Positions 17,685 to 26,446 of a DNA stretch of 64,000 nucleotides are shown here, piece after piece; the first letter of the stretch is position 1; every line of letters starts with the position of its first letter. This DNA is from an uncultured Clostridia bacterium. GTDB taxonomy: Bacteria > Bacillota > Clostridia > Christensenellales > CAG-314. The stretch spans positions 124,001-188,000 of the forward strand of contig CAKQEP010000001.1 of the NCBI GenBank assembly GCA_934230325.1, given 5' to 3'. The notes below the pieces were generated by a model that was given only the letters and a program-made list of their open reading frames with translations, was not told the DNA's origin and did not search any database. Both the position numbers and the translations under genes were made by a program.

Positions 17685-18614
17685 ATGAAAAAGCAGTACC
17701 GCGCGGTAGAATACGTTATATTTTTTGTTGCTCTGTCCGCAATGGCGGCATTGCTTTTTGACGCCGCGCATTACTCTGATATCGTTGTCGACGCATTAAA
17801 AACATGGGCGTTTAACGTGTTGCCTTGCTTGTTTCCTTACTTTGTCTTTTCTTCCGTCATCACTAATCTCGATTGTACCAAACGCATAGCAAAAATTTTT
17901 TTGCCTTTTGCCGATTTTTATCGACTTAATCCCGTCGCTGGTTACGTATTTTTTTTAAATCTCGTGAGCGGCTACCCTATCGGCGTAAAAACGGCTTGCG
18001 ACTTAAAAACGCAAAACTTTATCTCGCTTAACGAGTGCGAAGATATATGTTCTTCCTGCAATTTTGCAGGTTGCGGCTTTGTTTTGGGTACTGTCGCAGT
18101 ATTTTTTAACAGCGTAAAAATCGCCTTGATTATTTACGCAAGCGTCGTTGCGGGCGCATTGATTAACGGTTTGATTTTTCTTCCTAAAAAAAATTCTTTT
18201 AAAAATCAAATCGATTTTAAAAAAACTCCTCTTTCTCCTTCCTTGTTGTCGGACAGCATATATTCCGCCGCGCAAAGCATAATCAACGTAGGCGCAACCA
18301 TAATAGTTTTTTGCATTTTAGCAGAAATTTTTACTCGTTTTTTGCCCGATAACTCAACGTCAAAAATCATATTTAAAGGAATAATCGAAATGACGAGCGG
18401 CATTAAAGCGGCAGCAGCAATGCAAAATACTTTTTTTGGCGTTCTCTTCGCCTGTTTTTTTGTCAGTTTCGGCGGGTTGTGCGTTTTTATGCAATGCTTT
18501 GTTTTTTGGCAGAAAGTCGGCGTAAACGCCTTTAAAATGCTTGCAAAAAAGACAACCCAAGCGGTTGTCTCTGTTGTTGTTTGTTTAATTTTATATATCG
18601 TTTTTATTGATTGA
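17685..18614 (+). CDS. ylbJ: YlbJ-like integral membrane protein (sporulation/nucleoside-recognition type)
   Basis: This 309-residue protein has about eight hydrophobic segments and the family motifs FLPFADFYRLNPVAG (about residues 73-87) and VSGYPIGVKTACDL. YlbJ is a sporulation membrane protein in B. subtilis and belongs to the nucleoside-recognition (Gate) superfamily; its substrate is unknown. ATG 17685 follows tmcAL by 38 nt with no strong ribosome binding site. Its end overlaps the convergent DAHP synthase by 11 nt. The presence of ylbJ suggests a spore-forming ancestry but does not prove sporulation. Confidence 0.85.
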   Translation: MKKQYRAVEYVIFFVALSAMAALLFDAAHYSDIVVDALKTWAFNVLPCLFPYFVFSSVITNLDCTKRIAKIFLPFADFYRLNPVAGYVFFLNLVSGYPIGVKTACDLKTQNFISLNECEDICSSCNFAGCGFVLGTVAVFFNSVKIALIIYASVVAGALINGLIFLPKKNSFKNQIDFKKTPLSPSLLSDSIYSAAQSIINVGATIIVFCILAEIFTRFLPDNSTSKIIFKGIIEMTSGIKAAAAMQNTFFGVLFACFFVSFGGLCVFMQCFVFWQKVGVNAFKMLAKKTTQAVVSVVVCLILYIVFID

Positions 18615-19608
18615 CGGCAGGCAATAAATCGTACAACTCGTATATGAGTTTTTCCGTGCTGTCCCAGTCCAGACACTCGTCGGTTTTGGATACTCCATAC
18701 TCGTTTTGCGCCGTTCCGCCGTGAATGTAACTCTCCAACATAATCCCGCGCACGTCGGTGTTTTTGACCGCGTTGATTGCGTTGCGAATTTGGTTTACGG
18801 CGCATTTTCCGCTGTTTGCGTGGCTGCAATCTACCATAACAAAATCGTTGTCGATATTTAGCGCCGCGCATTCTTCTCTCAATTTATCCACGTCTTTTTG
18901 CTCGCAATTACGATAAAAACGCCCTTCCGCGTCTATCGAACCGCGCAAAACGCCGTGTGAGTAACGGTTGCCGGAAGTAGTAATTTCCAACCCGTTGTAT
19001 ATAAAGGTTTTTGGAGTGGTAACGGCGTGTATACTACCCGCAAGACAAGTCAAGTCGCCCGACAAATCGTTTTTTACGCCTACGGCTACGTCCAACGCGC
19101 TTGCTATGTTGCGAAAATACGGACTGTCCGATTGTCTTGCGCCTAAAAAGTAGTAACTGATAAGGTCGGAATTATAACTGACCTGCTCGCCGTACAGCAA
19201 TTCTTCCGCCAAAGGAAGTCCCGTTTTTGCAATGCACGACGCAAGCATACGTCGCGCGGCGGAAACGCCTCTTTTTATATCTATGACGTCGCCGTCCGGC
19301 TGAAACATCATACCGAGATAACCGTCGCCCGTGCTACGCGCTTTTGCCGTATAAACTCTCGGCATCAAAAAAATCTTGTCTTTTATCTTAATATGCAACG
19401 CCTTAAGTTTTTCGCAAAAATCAAGCACTGCGTCGGTATTGTCGGCGCTACACGGTCCGCACACAATCAAAAAACGCTTGTCTTGTCCGTCGATAATGTT
19501 TTTTACCGTTTCGTCGTTGGCAATTTTGACCTTGCGGCACAACTTATCCAACTTTATTTTTTTACGCAATTTGTGCGGTGACAACAATTTGTTGTATTTA
19601 GTAATCAT
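18604..19608 (-). CDS. 3-deoxy-7-phosphoheptulonate synthase, class I (AroF/AroG type)
   Basis: This enzyme condenses phosphoenolpyruvate and erythrose-4-phosphate in the first step of aromatic amino acid synthesis. The 334-residue protein aligns in pattern with the E. coli AroG/F/H group: VCGPCSADN near residue 51, MPRVYTAKARST, GLPLAEELL, and VDCSHANSGK near residue 260. The frame is open 11 codons further upstream, but GGAGGCG before ATG 19608 supports this start. It overlaps coaD by 4 nt (ATGA), so it is the last gene of the acetyltransferase-rsmD-coaD operon. No other shikimate genes are in the window. Confidence 0.92.
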   Translation of the reverse strand: MITKYNKLLSPHKLRKKIKLDKLCRKVKIANDETVKNIIDGQDKRFLIVCGPCSADNTDAVLDFCEKLKALHIKIKDKIFLMPRVYTAKARSTGDGYLGMMFQPDGDVIDIKRGVSAARRMLASCIAKTGLPLAEELLYGEQVSYNSDLISYYFLGARQSDSPYFRNIASALDVAVGVKNDLSGDLTCLAGSIHAVTTPKTFIYNGLEITTSGNRYSHGVLRGSIDAEGRFYRNCEQKDVDKLREECAALNIDNDFVMVDCSHANSGKCAVNQIRNAINAVKNTDVRGIMLESYIHGGTAQNEYGVSKTDECLDWDSTEKLIYELYDLLPAVNQ

Positions 19609-20084
19609 TTTAACGCCTCCGTTATTTCGTCTTTGACGCACTCGGGAACAAAGCCGTCGATACTTGCGCCATAACTCAATAGTTCTCTGACCGCGCTACT
19701 ACTGATATACTCATACTCGGGCGCGGCAAACATCAAAAAGGTTTCCAGCCCGAAATTTTTGCGGTTTATTATTGCCATATCTTTTTCATAAAAAAAATCG
19801 GCGGTGTTTCTGACTGATTTAATTATAAAATCAGCCGATTCTTTCTTGCAGAAATCGGCAAGCAAACCGTCAAACGGTTTTACTTGTACGTTTTTTAAGC
19901 CGCAAGCGCAAACGGCTTTTTTTATCATGTTTACTTTCTTGTCAGTCGATATTAAAACGGTTTTGTTTACGTTTTGAGTCACGCCGACTACGAGCGTATC
20001 GCAAAGCGCCGCCGCTCTTTTGATAATATCGAGATGTCCCGTCGTTATCGGGCAAAAAGAACCTGCAAAAACAGCGGTTTTCAT
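19605..20084 (-). CDS. coaD: Phosphopantetheine adenylyltransferase
   Basis: CoaD makes dephospho-CoA from 4'-phosphopantetheine and ATP. The 159-residue protein has the N-terminal AVFAGSFCPITTGHLDI with the TxGH nucleotidyltransferase motif at 14-17 and the later EYEYISSSAVRELL segment (about residues 124-137). It overlaps rsmD and the DAHP synthase by 4 nt each. The rsmD-coaD order is conserved in Firmicutes. Confidence 0.97.
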   Translation of the reverse strand: MKTAVFAGSFCPITTGHLDIIKRAAALCDTLVVGVTQNVNKTVLISTDKKVNMIKKAVCACGLKNVQVKPFDGLLADFCKKESADFIIKSVRNTADFFYEKDMAIINRKNFGLETFLMFAAPEYEYISSSAVRELLSYGASIDGFVPECVKDEITEALK

Positions 20085-20632
20085 TGAACATCTCCCAAAT
20101 ATTGATAAAAACTAAATCCGCATTTACCCATATTTTTAACTCTGTATTTTGAAAGATTGCCTACCTTATCGGGCAAATCTTCCTCTCTGCTATGCTCGCA
20201 AACGACGATTGCGTCAACGTTTAATACGTCGCTACGGTCAAGCCGTTTGAGAATATTAAAGTACATGTCCGACTGATACGGCGGATCGGCAAAAACGATA
20301 TCGAATTTTTCCTTAATACCGCTTATTGCCGAGTCAAACGGCATATTGACTATTGCAACGTCGTTAATACAGCCGCATTTAACGCAATTTTGCTTGATTA
20401 TTTTTGTCGCTTCTTTGTTTATATCGACAAAAACCACTTTGTTTGCGCCTCTGCTCAAGGCTTCAATCCCCAAATTGCCGCTGCCCGCAAACAAGTCGAG
20501 CACGTTTTTCTCAGGAATATCAAACTGCAAAATATTAAACAGCGTTTCCTTCGTGCGGTCGAGCGTCGGGCGCAAATCCGTTTTGGGAACGTCGAGATTG
20601 CGTCCTTTAAACTTTCCTGCGATTACTCTCAT
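20081..20632 (-). CDS. rsmD: 16S rRNA (guanine966-N2)-methyltransferase RsmD
   Basis: This 183-residue methyltransferase has the starting MRVIAGKFKGRNLDVP, the SAM-binding motif LDLFAGSGNLGIEAL (about residues 45-59) and the catalytic FADPPY (about 115-120). It modifies G966 of 16S rRNA. It overlaps coaD by 4 nt and lies 7 nt after the acetyltransferase gene. Confidence 0.96.
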   Translation of the reverse strand: MRVIAGKFKGRNLDVPKTDLRPTLDRTKETLFNILQFDIPEKNVLDLFAGSGNLGIEALSRGANKVVFVDINKEATKIIKQNCVKCGCINDVAIVNMPFDSAISGIKEKFDIVFADPPYQSDMYFNILKRLDRSDVLNVDAIVVCEHSREEDLPDKVGNLSKYRVKNMGKCGFSFYQYLGDVQ

Positions 20633-20639
20633 TTAGTCC

Positions 20640-21614
20640 TCAATACTTGTCGATAAACACCGTTTTTTGAGCGCCGATAACTTCCGTCAAAGGACAATCG
20701 CAAGGCAAGCCGAATGCGGCGCGCAACAAATCTTGCGAAGAAACTTCAAAGTCAAAACTGTCTGCCGTCGTGACGGAGGGAACGCCGCGTTTTATTTTAA
20801 GCGACAAAACAGCCTCTACTTGCGGCATATAACGGTCCACTACCTTAAATTTAAAATCTCCGTCGGCAATATAAACTATACTGTCCAGCAACTTTGTCGC
20901 GTTGACAAGCCTTGCCATAACGTACGGATTGTCTTGTTTAGAAAAATCGGTTATTGTTTTTCCGTCAAGTTTTTTGACTCCGTTTAAGACCGATACTTCT
21001 CCGACGACTTCCTCGATTTCTTTGTCGGACATGGCTATATAGCAAATTTTGCCGTCCCTTTCATAAATTTCGGGCTCGATGCCTTCGCATGCCCAACGCT
21101 CCGTGATTTTTGCGACTTCTTTAGTGTTTCTGTATTGACAAAAATCAAAGTGACTCTGCAGATATTCGTTAAAAAAGTTTGACATTTCTTCCGCGTCAAA
21201 AGTGATGCGGCGCGCGTCGTTGCCGTCGTATTTAAGAGTAGTTTCGCCAGCAAACGATATATCGATAAATCCCATCTTGTAATACATTTCTCTCTCTTGC
21301 GGATAAAGCATCACAAACGGCGTATTTGTTTCGATTAAACGCAACATCGTCTTTTTAAACAGTTTTTTAAAGTAACCTTGCCCGCGATATTCTTTTAGCG
21401 TGGCAGCGCCGACGATAAAAGGTAAACGCCATATACGGTCATGAAAGGCAATGTTTTTGGGCATAAGATGCAACGCGCTTATTACTTTACCGTTGTCGGT
21501 ATAACTGACGACGTTTTTGCTTATGTAATACTGCGTAAAAAAGTTGTTTATAAATTGTTCGGAATCGTCAAAACTTTTTTTGTATAAATTGACTAATTGA
21601 ATTTTTTTAGACAT
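20640..21614 (-). CDS. Eis-like GNAT N-acetyltransferase with C-terminal SCP2-like domain
   Basis: This 324-residue protein has a GNAT core with the acetyl-CoA loop LKEYRGQGYFKKLF (about residues 75-88) and MLYPQEREMYYKMGF, followed by a second degenerate domain and a C-terminal SCP2-like region. This layout is that of the Eis/YiiD-like acetyltransferases. The substrate cannot be read from the sequence. AAAGGTGA precedes ATG 21614 and a promoter lies at 21640-21669. It is the first gene of the unit with rsmD, coaD and DAHP synthase. Confidence 0.82.
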   Translation of the reverse strand: MSKKIQLVNLYKKSFDDSEQFINNFFTQYYISKNVVSYTDNGKVISALHLMPKNIAFHDRIWRLPFIVGAATLKEYRGQGYFKKLFKKTMLRLIETNTPFVMLYPQEREMYYKMGFIDISFAGETTLKYDGNDARRITFDAEEMSNFFNEYLQSHFDFCQYRNTKEVAKITERWACEGIEPEIYERDGKICYIAMSDKEIEEVVGEVSVLNGVKKLDGKTITDFSKQDNPYVMARLVNATKLLDSIVYIADGDFKFKVVDRYMPQVEAVLSLKIKRGVPSVTTADSFDFEVSSQDLLRAAFGLPCDCPLTEVIGAQKTVFIDKY

Positions 21615-21639
21615 CGTTAATCACCTTTAATATTATTTT

Positions 21640-21669
21640 ATCATACAATTTGGGTTTACATAATTGCAA
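21640..21669 (-). promoter_or_regulatory. Promoter of the acetyltransferase-rsmD-coaD-DAHP synthase unit
   Basis: TTGCAA (21664-21669) and TATGAT (21640-21645) are separated by 18 bp on the minus strand. Confidence 0.6.
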
Positions 21670-21710
21670 TAGTAAGTTTTTTGTGTTAAAATTCCATTGA
21701 GAGGTTTTTC

Positions 21711-22166
21711 ATGAATCGTTTCAGGTACAAATTGAGCGTTGCCGTAAAGGTCGGTATTATTACGCTGATACTCGCTTGGGCTTTTGGCGCGGTTGTTTCT
21801 GTGATAAGGTTGTTTAACCAAAACAAATACGCAGGCTCGGTTGCGGCAGACGTAACAATCATAGTAATGGCTGTCGTTTTTATCGTCGTTTTGTTTATGG
21901 TGTACTTTATGCGGTACAAAATCGACAAAACGGGAATAAAACTAATGATAGGTTTTGTTCCGCTTTTAAAAAAACAACTGTCGTTTGACAACGTAAAAGC
22001 GATAATTTACAGCGTAAAGCAACAAAAACTGTTTGTTTCCAACAATATCGATACCGATACGCCCACCGGCACGGCAATAAATATTTCGCCCGCCGAGTTT
22101 AACGCTTTTGTACAATGCATACGACAACAAAACGTACCCTACGACTATATAGAAGATATCGATTGA
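21711..22166 (+). CDS. Small membrane protein with bacterial PH-like domain
   Basis: This 151-residue protein has two N-terminal transmembrane helices (about residues 10-30 and 45-68) and a soluble C-terminal half of beta-strand character, with the typical FMRYKIDKTGIKLMIGF and PLLKKQLSFDNVKAI pattern of bacterial PH-like (bPH/YyaB-type) domains. Function is unknown. AGAGG lies 6 nt before ATG 21711. It is a single-gene unit ended by the terminator at 22168-22195. Confidence 0.75.
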   Translation: MNRFRYKLSVAVKVGIITLILAWAFGAVVSVIRLFNQNKYAGSVAADVTIIVMAVVFIVVLFMVYFMRYKIDKTGIKLMIGFVPLLKKQLSFDNVKAIIYSVKQQKLFVSNNIDTDTPTGTAINISPAEFNAFVQCIRQQNVPYDYIEDID

Positions 22167-22167
22167 A

Positions 22168-22195
22168 ACGGCGAAAAAATACTCGCCGTTTTTTT
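22168..22195 (+). terminator. Terminator of the PH-domain gene
   Basis: ACGGCGA and TCGCCGT form a perfect 7-bp stem with an 8-nt loop, followed by seven T on the plus strand. Its T-run overlaps the obg stop codon, so the two convergent genes share the element. Confidence 0.85.
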
Positions 22196-23459
22196 ATTCT
22201 ACGTTGTCAAAGGCTACGCCGCCTATAATGACGGTATCGCCGTCGCTCAAACCTGCTTTTTTGAGCGCGTCCATTACTCCGCGCGCTTTGAGTTCCTTCT
22301 CAAAAAACCGCATACTGTCGATATTGTCTACGACAACTTTGCGCCCGAGACTCTCGACCAAACCGCCGACAACTTCGTACACGTGCGCGTCATGCTTGAC
22401 GATAGAAAATTTATTGGGGTCTGCCGTTTTGTATTCGTAAGGAACAAACTGCTCGGGCTCAGGTTTTGGCAAGGTTTCCAAAACATCTGCCACGTACTCT
22501 ACGACTTGATTTACGCCGAAATGCGTTGCCGTCGACGTAAGGAATATCTTGTATTTTTTGCCGAATTTCTTTTTAAACTTTTCGGCGTTTTGTTCTGCGT
22601 CGGGCAAGTCCGTTTTGTTGGCTACTACGACTTGTTTAAGTTCCGAAACTTTTTTGCCGTACTTTTTTAGTTCTTCGTTTATTTTAATAAAATCGTCTAT
22701 CGGATCTCTGCCTTCGCTACCGCTTATATCGACGATATGTATCAACATTCTCGTGCGCTCGATATGACGCAAAAACTCGTGCCCGAGCCCCGCTCCGTCG
22801 CTCGCTCCCTCTATCAATCCCGGTATGTCGGCAATAACAAACGATTGCTCCTTTGCGGTTACGACGCCGAGATTTGGACTCAACGTGGTAAAGTGATAGT
22901 TGGCAATTTTGGGTTTTGCTTGACTGACAACCGACAAAAAAGTACTTTTGCCTACGTTTGGAAAACCGACAAGACCTACGTCCGCAATGGTTTTCAACTC
23001 CAAATCAATCATTTTTTCTTCCGTTTTTACGCCGTACTGGCTAAAACGAGGCGCTTGGCGTTGCGCTGTGGCAAAATGACGATTGCCTTTGCCGCCTACG
23101 CCGCCTTTCATAATGATTGCTTTTTTGTCTTGCTCGTCGAGATCCGCCATCAAAAATCCCGTTTCCGCGTCTCTGATAAGCGTACCTACAGGTACTTTGA
23201 CTACAACGTCTTCGCCCTGTTTGCCATAACAGTTTTTGCTTGCTCCGTTTGCGCCGTTTTCTGCGCAAAAATGCTTTGCGTAATAAAAATTGTTTAGCGT
23301 GTTGAGCGATTTGTCGGCAACAAATACGACGTCGCCGCCTTTGCCGCCGTCGCCGCCGTCCGGACCGCCGTTGGGCACAAATTTTTCCGTATGAAAACTC
23401 GTTGCTCCGTTTCCGCCGTCACCTGATTTGATAAATATTCTGACTTTGTCTATAAACAT
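22194..23459 (-). CDS. obg: Obg family GTPase (CgtA)
   Basis: Obg binds the 50S subunit and links ribosome assembly to stress and growth. The 421-residue protein has the Gly-rich Obg fold (residues 1-about 155), the G domain with GFPNVGKS (165-172), and a C-terminal OCT domain (about 345-421). It is 7 nt after nth and probably co-transcribed with it. The ribosomal genes rplU-rpmA, often next to obg, are absent here. The ribosome binding site is weak. Confidence 0.97.
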   Translation of the reverse strand: MFIDKVRIFIKSGDGGNGATSFHTEKFVPNGGPDGGDGGKGGDVVFVADKSLNTLNNFYYAKHFCAENGANGASKNCYGKQGEDVVVKVPVGTLIRDAETGFLMADLDEQDKKAIIMKGGVGGKGNRHFATAQRQAPRFSQYGVKTEEKMIDLELKTIADVGLVGFPNVGKSTFLSVVSQAKPKIANYHFTTLSPNLGVVTAKEQSFVIADIPGLIEGASDGAGLGHEFLRHIERTRMLIHIVDISGSEGRDPIDDFIKINEELKKYGKKVSELKQVVVANKTDLPDAEQNAEKFKKKFGKKYKIFLTSTATHFGVNQVVEYVADVLETLPKPEPEQFVPYEYKTADPNKFSIVKHDAHVYEVVGGLVESLGRKVVVDNIDSMRFFEKELKARGVMDALKKAGLSDGDTVIIGGVAFDNVE

Positions 23460-23466
23460 ACCGTCA

Positions 23467-24108
23467 TTAAACGTCCTTGTTTGTTTTAGCGTTGTAAAAT
23501 TCGCAAAATGCAGTCAAATCGCAATGCTTGCAGTCGGGTTTTGCGCTCTTGCAAACGTACCTGCCGTGCAACAATATGTAGTGATGACAATCCGTCCATT
23601 TGTCCTGCGGCAACTCCTGCATCAGTTGTTTTTCCGTCTGCAAAACGTTTGTCGCGTGCGCAAGTCCCAACCTGTTGGAAACTCTGAATACGTGCGTGTC
23701 CACCGCTATGGCTTGTCCGCCAAAACCTACGGCGTAAACCACGTTTGCAGTTTTGCGCCCCACTCCGTCAAGCGACATAAGCGCTTCTATCGTGTCGGGA
23801 ACTTGTCCGTCGAATTTTGCGATTATGTCCGCAGACATGTTTTTGATGCTTCGCGCTTTGTTGTGATAAAAACCGCAACTGAAAATAATTTTTTCCAAAT
23901 CTTCCGTCGGCAAATCAACCATTTTTTGCGGCGTATCGGCAACTGCGAACAAAGCGGGCGTAACTTTGTTTACCCGCTTGTCCGTACATTGCGCAGACAA
24001 AATAACTGCGACAAGCAGTTGATAAGGATTTTTAAAAACCAACTCGCTTTTTGCATTAGGATACTTTTTGGACAATATATCCACTATCTGCTCTGTTTTC
24101 TTCTGCAT
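23467..24108 (-). CDS. nth: Endonuclease III (DNA glycosylase/AP lyase)
   Basis: Nth removes oxidised pyrimidines. The 213-residue protein has the helix-hairpin-helix LDGVGRKTANVV with the catalytic Lys119, the catalytic Asp137 in VDTHVFRV, and the iron-sulfur ligands C186, C193, C196 and C202 in the expected C-x6-C-x2-C-x5-C spacing. ATG 24108 fits the family N-terminus. No Shine-Dalgarno is visible, and a TATAAT box ends only 7 nt before the ATG, so the mRNA may be nearly leaderless. Confidence 0.97.
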   Translation of the reverse strand: MQKKTEQIVDILSKKYPNAKSELVFKNPYQLLVAVILSAQCTDKRVNKVTPALFAVADTPQKMVDLPTEDLEKIIFSCGFYHNKARSIKNMSADIIAKFDGQVPDTIEALMSLDGVGRKTANVVYAVGFGGQAIAVDTHVFRVSNRLGLAHATNVLQTEKQLMQELPQDKWTDCHHYILLHGRYVCKSAKPDCKHCDLTAFCEFYNAKTNKDV

Positions 24109-24161
24109 TTATTTAATTATACAACAATAGTGTGGATTTTACACGCAATTTTAAAGAATAT

Positions 24162-24413
24162 TTATAAACGAGTAACTAAAATCTTTCCGCCTATCTGCGT
24201 CGCTCTAAACATTCCGTAATGATTTGAAACTCCGCGCAAAACGCCGCGTACTTTGTTTAAACTGTTTTCGTTAAATTTTATGCTCAATCCGCAACCAACG
24301 TTTGCAGAAGACGGCGTACTGATAATGGCGCACGCAACCCCCGTTTCGCGCAAGATTTCAAAAGCGCGATAAGCCGTATTTCTTCCGGAAAATGCCACAA
24401 ATAAATAGGTCAT
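24162..24413 (-). CDS. DUF3343 protein (putative selenium/sulfur carrier-like)
   Basis: This 83-residue protein has the DUF3343 pattern: a start TYLFVAFSGRNTAYRAFEIL, then STPSSANVGCGLSIKF with the conserved Cys in a CGL motif. The family is linked to selenium metabolism by gene neighbourhood and has been named a putative Se/S carrier. It faces the cysteine desulfurase-like gene at 24500 across an 86-bp divergent gap, which supports that link. AAAAGGAG precedes the ATG. selD and yedF are not seen here. Confidence 0.8.
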   Translation of the reverse strand: MTYLFVAFSGRNTAYRAFEILRETGVACAIISTPSSANVGCGLSIKFNENSLNKVRGVLRGVSNHYGMFRATQIGGKILVTRL

Positions 24414-24499
24414 AATTTCTCCTTTTTAAAGTATGTATATCATACGGCAACTCTTTAATATACTATACTGATTTTTTTTAAAAAACGTGCGGAGGTGTA

Positions 24500-25636
24500 A
24501 TGATTTATTTTGATAACGCGGCTACTACTTACTTTAAGCCGCAAGAAGTGCTTGACGCTTACTTAACAGGAGCAACAAAATACAGCGTAAATCCAAACAG
24601 AAGTTTTAACAATCTTACAGCAAGGCTGTCGGAATTGATTTTAAATACGAGAAAAAAAGCGGCGCTTAAAGTTAACTGCAAAAATCCGCTAAACGTCGTT
24701 TTTGGTCTTAACTGCACGGACGCGCTAAACCTCGCTATTTTGGGAAGCGTAAAAAAACGCGGAGAACACGTCGTCACTTCGGTTTTGGAGCATAACTCCG
24801 TTTTGCGACCGCTTTGCAGACTTAAACAACGCGGTTTTATCGATTTGACGATTTTGACGCCCGACAAAAACATGCTTGTTTCGGCGGAAATTCTTTCTAA
24901 AGCGATTACTCCAAAAACTACTTGCGTCGTGCTGTCGCACGTGTCCAACGTGACGGGCGCAACGCAAAATTTAAAAGAGATAGGTGAAGTTTGCAAAAAC
25001 AACGATATAAAATTTATCGTTGACGCCGCACAAAGTATGGGTTACTTACCTATCGATATGGCTGACGCCAACATAAATATGGTTGCATTCCCCGCTCACA
25101 AAGGTTTGCACTCGACCGTCGGTTGCGGCGTGTTGTGTTTTGACGACAATAGCAAACCCGCCCCCATCAGATACGGCGGCACGGGAACGCAAAGCCATCT
25201 TTTATCGCAACCGACGGATTCGCCCGAAGCGTACGAAAGCGGAACTCTAAATTCTCCTGCGATACTCGCTTTAAACGCCGCTTTTGACTGGCACGAAGCA
25301 AACAAAACAAAGTTTTTAAACCAAACTAAACTCGTACAAAACACTATTGCGGAAGGACTTGCGGATATTAAAAACGTTAAAATTTACAGCGTGCAAAATC
25401 AAAGCGGAATAATAACTTTTAATATCGGGGAGAGCGACAGCAACGCGATATGCGACGTATTAGCGCAAAACTACGGAATATATTTGCGCGGGGGTTTACA
25501 TTGCGCGCCGCTTTGCCACAAATATCTCGGCACGACTAATACGGGACTCGTCAGGGTGAGCGTAAGCGGAAACAATACACTTTCGCAAGCGTATATCTTT
25601 TTAAACGCCGTTCAACAAATTGCAAAAAAAATGTAA
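24500..25636 (+). CDS. Class V aminotransferase, cysteine desulfurase family (EF2568-like)
   Basis: This 378-residue PLP enzyme has the start MIYFDNAATTYFKPQEV, the PLP-binding Lys201 in FPAHKGLHS, and Cys335 in GLHCAP, which would be the catalytic Cys. It resembles the desulfurase subfamily found in orphan selenium and molybdenum-hydroxylase gene clusters (the EF2568 type), rather than NifS/IscS of iron-sulfur clusters. The divergent DUF3343 gene supports that reading. GGAGGTG precedes ATG 24500. No suf or isc genes are nearby. Confidence 0.85.
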   Translation: MIYFDNAATTYFKPQEVLDAYLTGATKYSVNPNRSFNNLTARLSELILNTRKKAALKVNCKNPLNVVFGLNCTDALNLAILGSVKKRGEHVVTSVLEHNSVLRPLCRLKQRGFIDLTILTPDKNMLVSAEILSKAITPKTTCVVLSHVSNVTGATQNLKEIGEVCKNNDIKFIVDAAQSMGYLPIDMADANINMVAFPAHKGLHSTVGCGVLCFDDNSKPAPIRYGGTGTQSHLLSQPTDSPEAYESGTLNSPAILALNAAFDWHEANKTKFLNQTKLVQNTIAEGLADIKNVKIYSVQNQSGIITFNIGESDSNAICDVLAQNYGIYLRGGLHCAPLCHKYLGTTNTGLVRVSVSGNNTLSQAYIFLNAVQQIAKKM

Positions 25637-25689
25637 ATACAAAATTTTTCGATTTAAACGGATAATAATTACGCCGAAAACTTGTTTTT

Positions 25690-26412
25690 TTACTCAAATA
25701 CAACGTTGTCGGCGTATTCTTTTGCTATTTCTCGTTTTTTATCGTCGTCTACAAGCCAACACAGCACCTTGCCGCCTTTTTGGCGGTATTTTTTTACGTG
25801 CTTATTATCAGGCAAATAGTCTACTTCGTAATTGACAAATTGACCTTTGGAAAGCGTCAAAATGCTAAGATTGTAAAACAAACTTTTGACAAAGCTGCCG
25901 TATCCCGTAATGTTTCCGCCGCTCAACTGCCCAGTTGTTATATCCGTTTTAGCGCGAGCATATCTTACGCACAAAGGGTAAAAACTTTGGTACGCAACTG
26001 TTTTGCGGTCGTAATTTTTAAGCAAATCGGTTGTTGCGTCTACAAGTTTTTTATGATTTTTGTTTTTGGTTTTAAACTCTATCAAAAGTGGCGCTCTGCC
26101 TCGCACTTCCTTTAAAACTTCGCTCAAAAGCGGAATTTTTTGCCCGTCAGACAAATTGAGTTTTTGTATGTCGGCATAGTCGGTATCTTCTACGCACCCG
26201 TCAACGTTGCAAAGACGGTCAAATTTGTCATCGTGAAAAACTACGACTTGTCCGTCTTTGGTAAGTCGTACGTCGAGTTCTATGCCAAATCCGTTTTCTA
26301 CGGCATTTTTAAAGGCGGCGAGACTGTTTTCCGCGCAAACTCCTTTAAACAATCCTCTGTGAGCCAAAGGAACGGAAAGAAACAAATCAAAATCGGTCGC
26401 TTTTTTTATCAT
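25690..26412 (-). CDS. Glycerophosphodiester phosphodiesterase
   Basis: The enzyme hydrolyses glycerophosphodiesters to glycerol-3-phosphate. The 240-residue protein has the GDPD signature AHRGLFKGVCAENSLAAF (about residues 18-35), IELDVRLTKDGQVVVFHD with the metal-binding Glu-Asp and His, and LIEFK. No signal peptide is seen, so it is cytoplasmic. The frame opens at a TTG (26430), but ATG 26412 fits the family better. There is no Shine-Dalgarno; a TATAAT box ends 6 nt before the ATG. Confidence 0.9.
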   Translation of the reverse strand: MIKKATDFDLFLSVPLAHRGLFKGVCAENSLAAFKNAVENGFGIELDVRLTKDGQVVVFHDDKFDRLCNVDGCVEDTDYADIQKLNLSDGQKIPLLSEVLKEVRGRAPLLIEFKTKNKNHKKLVDATTDLLKNYDRKTVAYQSFYPLCVRYARAKTDITTGQLSGGNITGYGSFVKSLFYNLSILTLSKGQFVNYEVDYLPDNKHVKKYRQKGGKVLCWLVDDDKKREIAKEYADNVVFE

Positions 26413-26446
26413 GTATTTATTATAAAGCAAAAATCAAAAAACTGCT

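Noticed and set aside
18206..18871. 221-codon minus-strand frame at the ylbJ/DAHP synthase junction
   Set aside because: It overlaps both real genes in other frames and has an Arg/Lys-rich composition without a motif.
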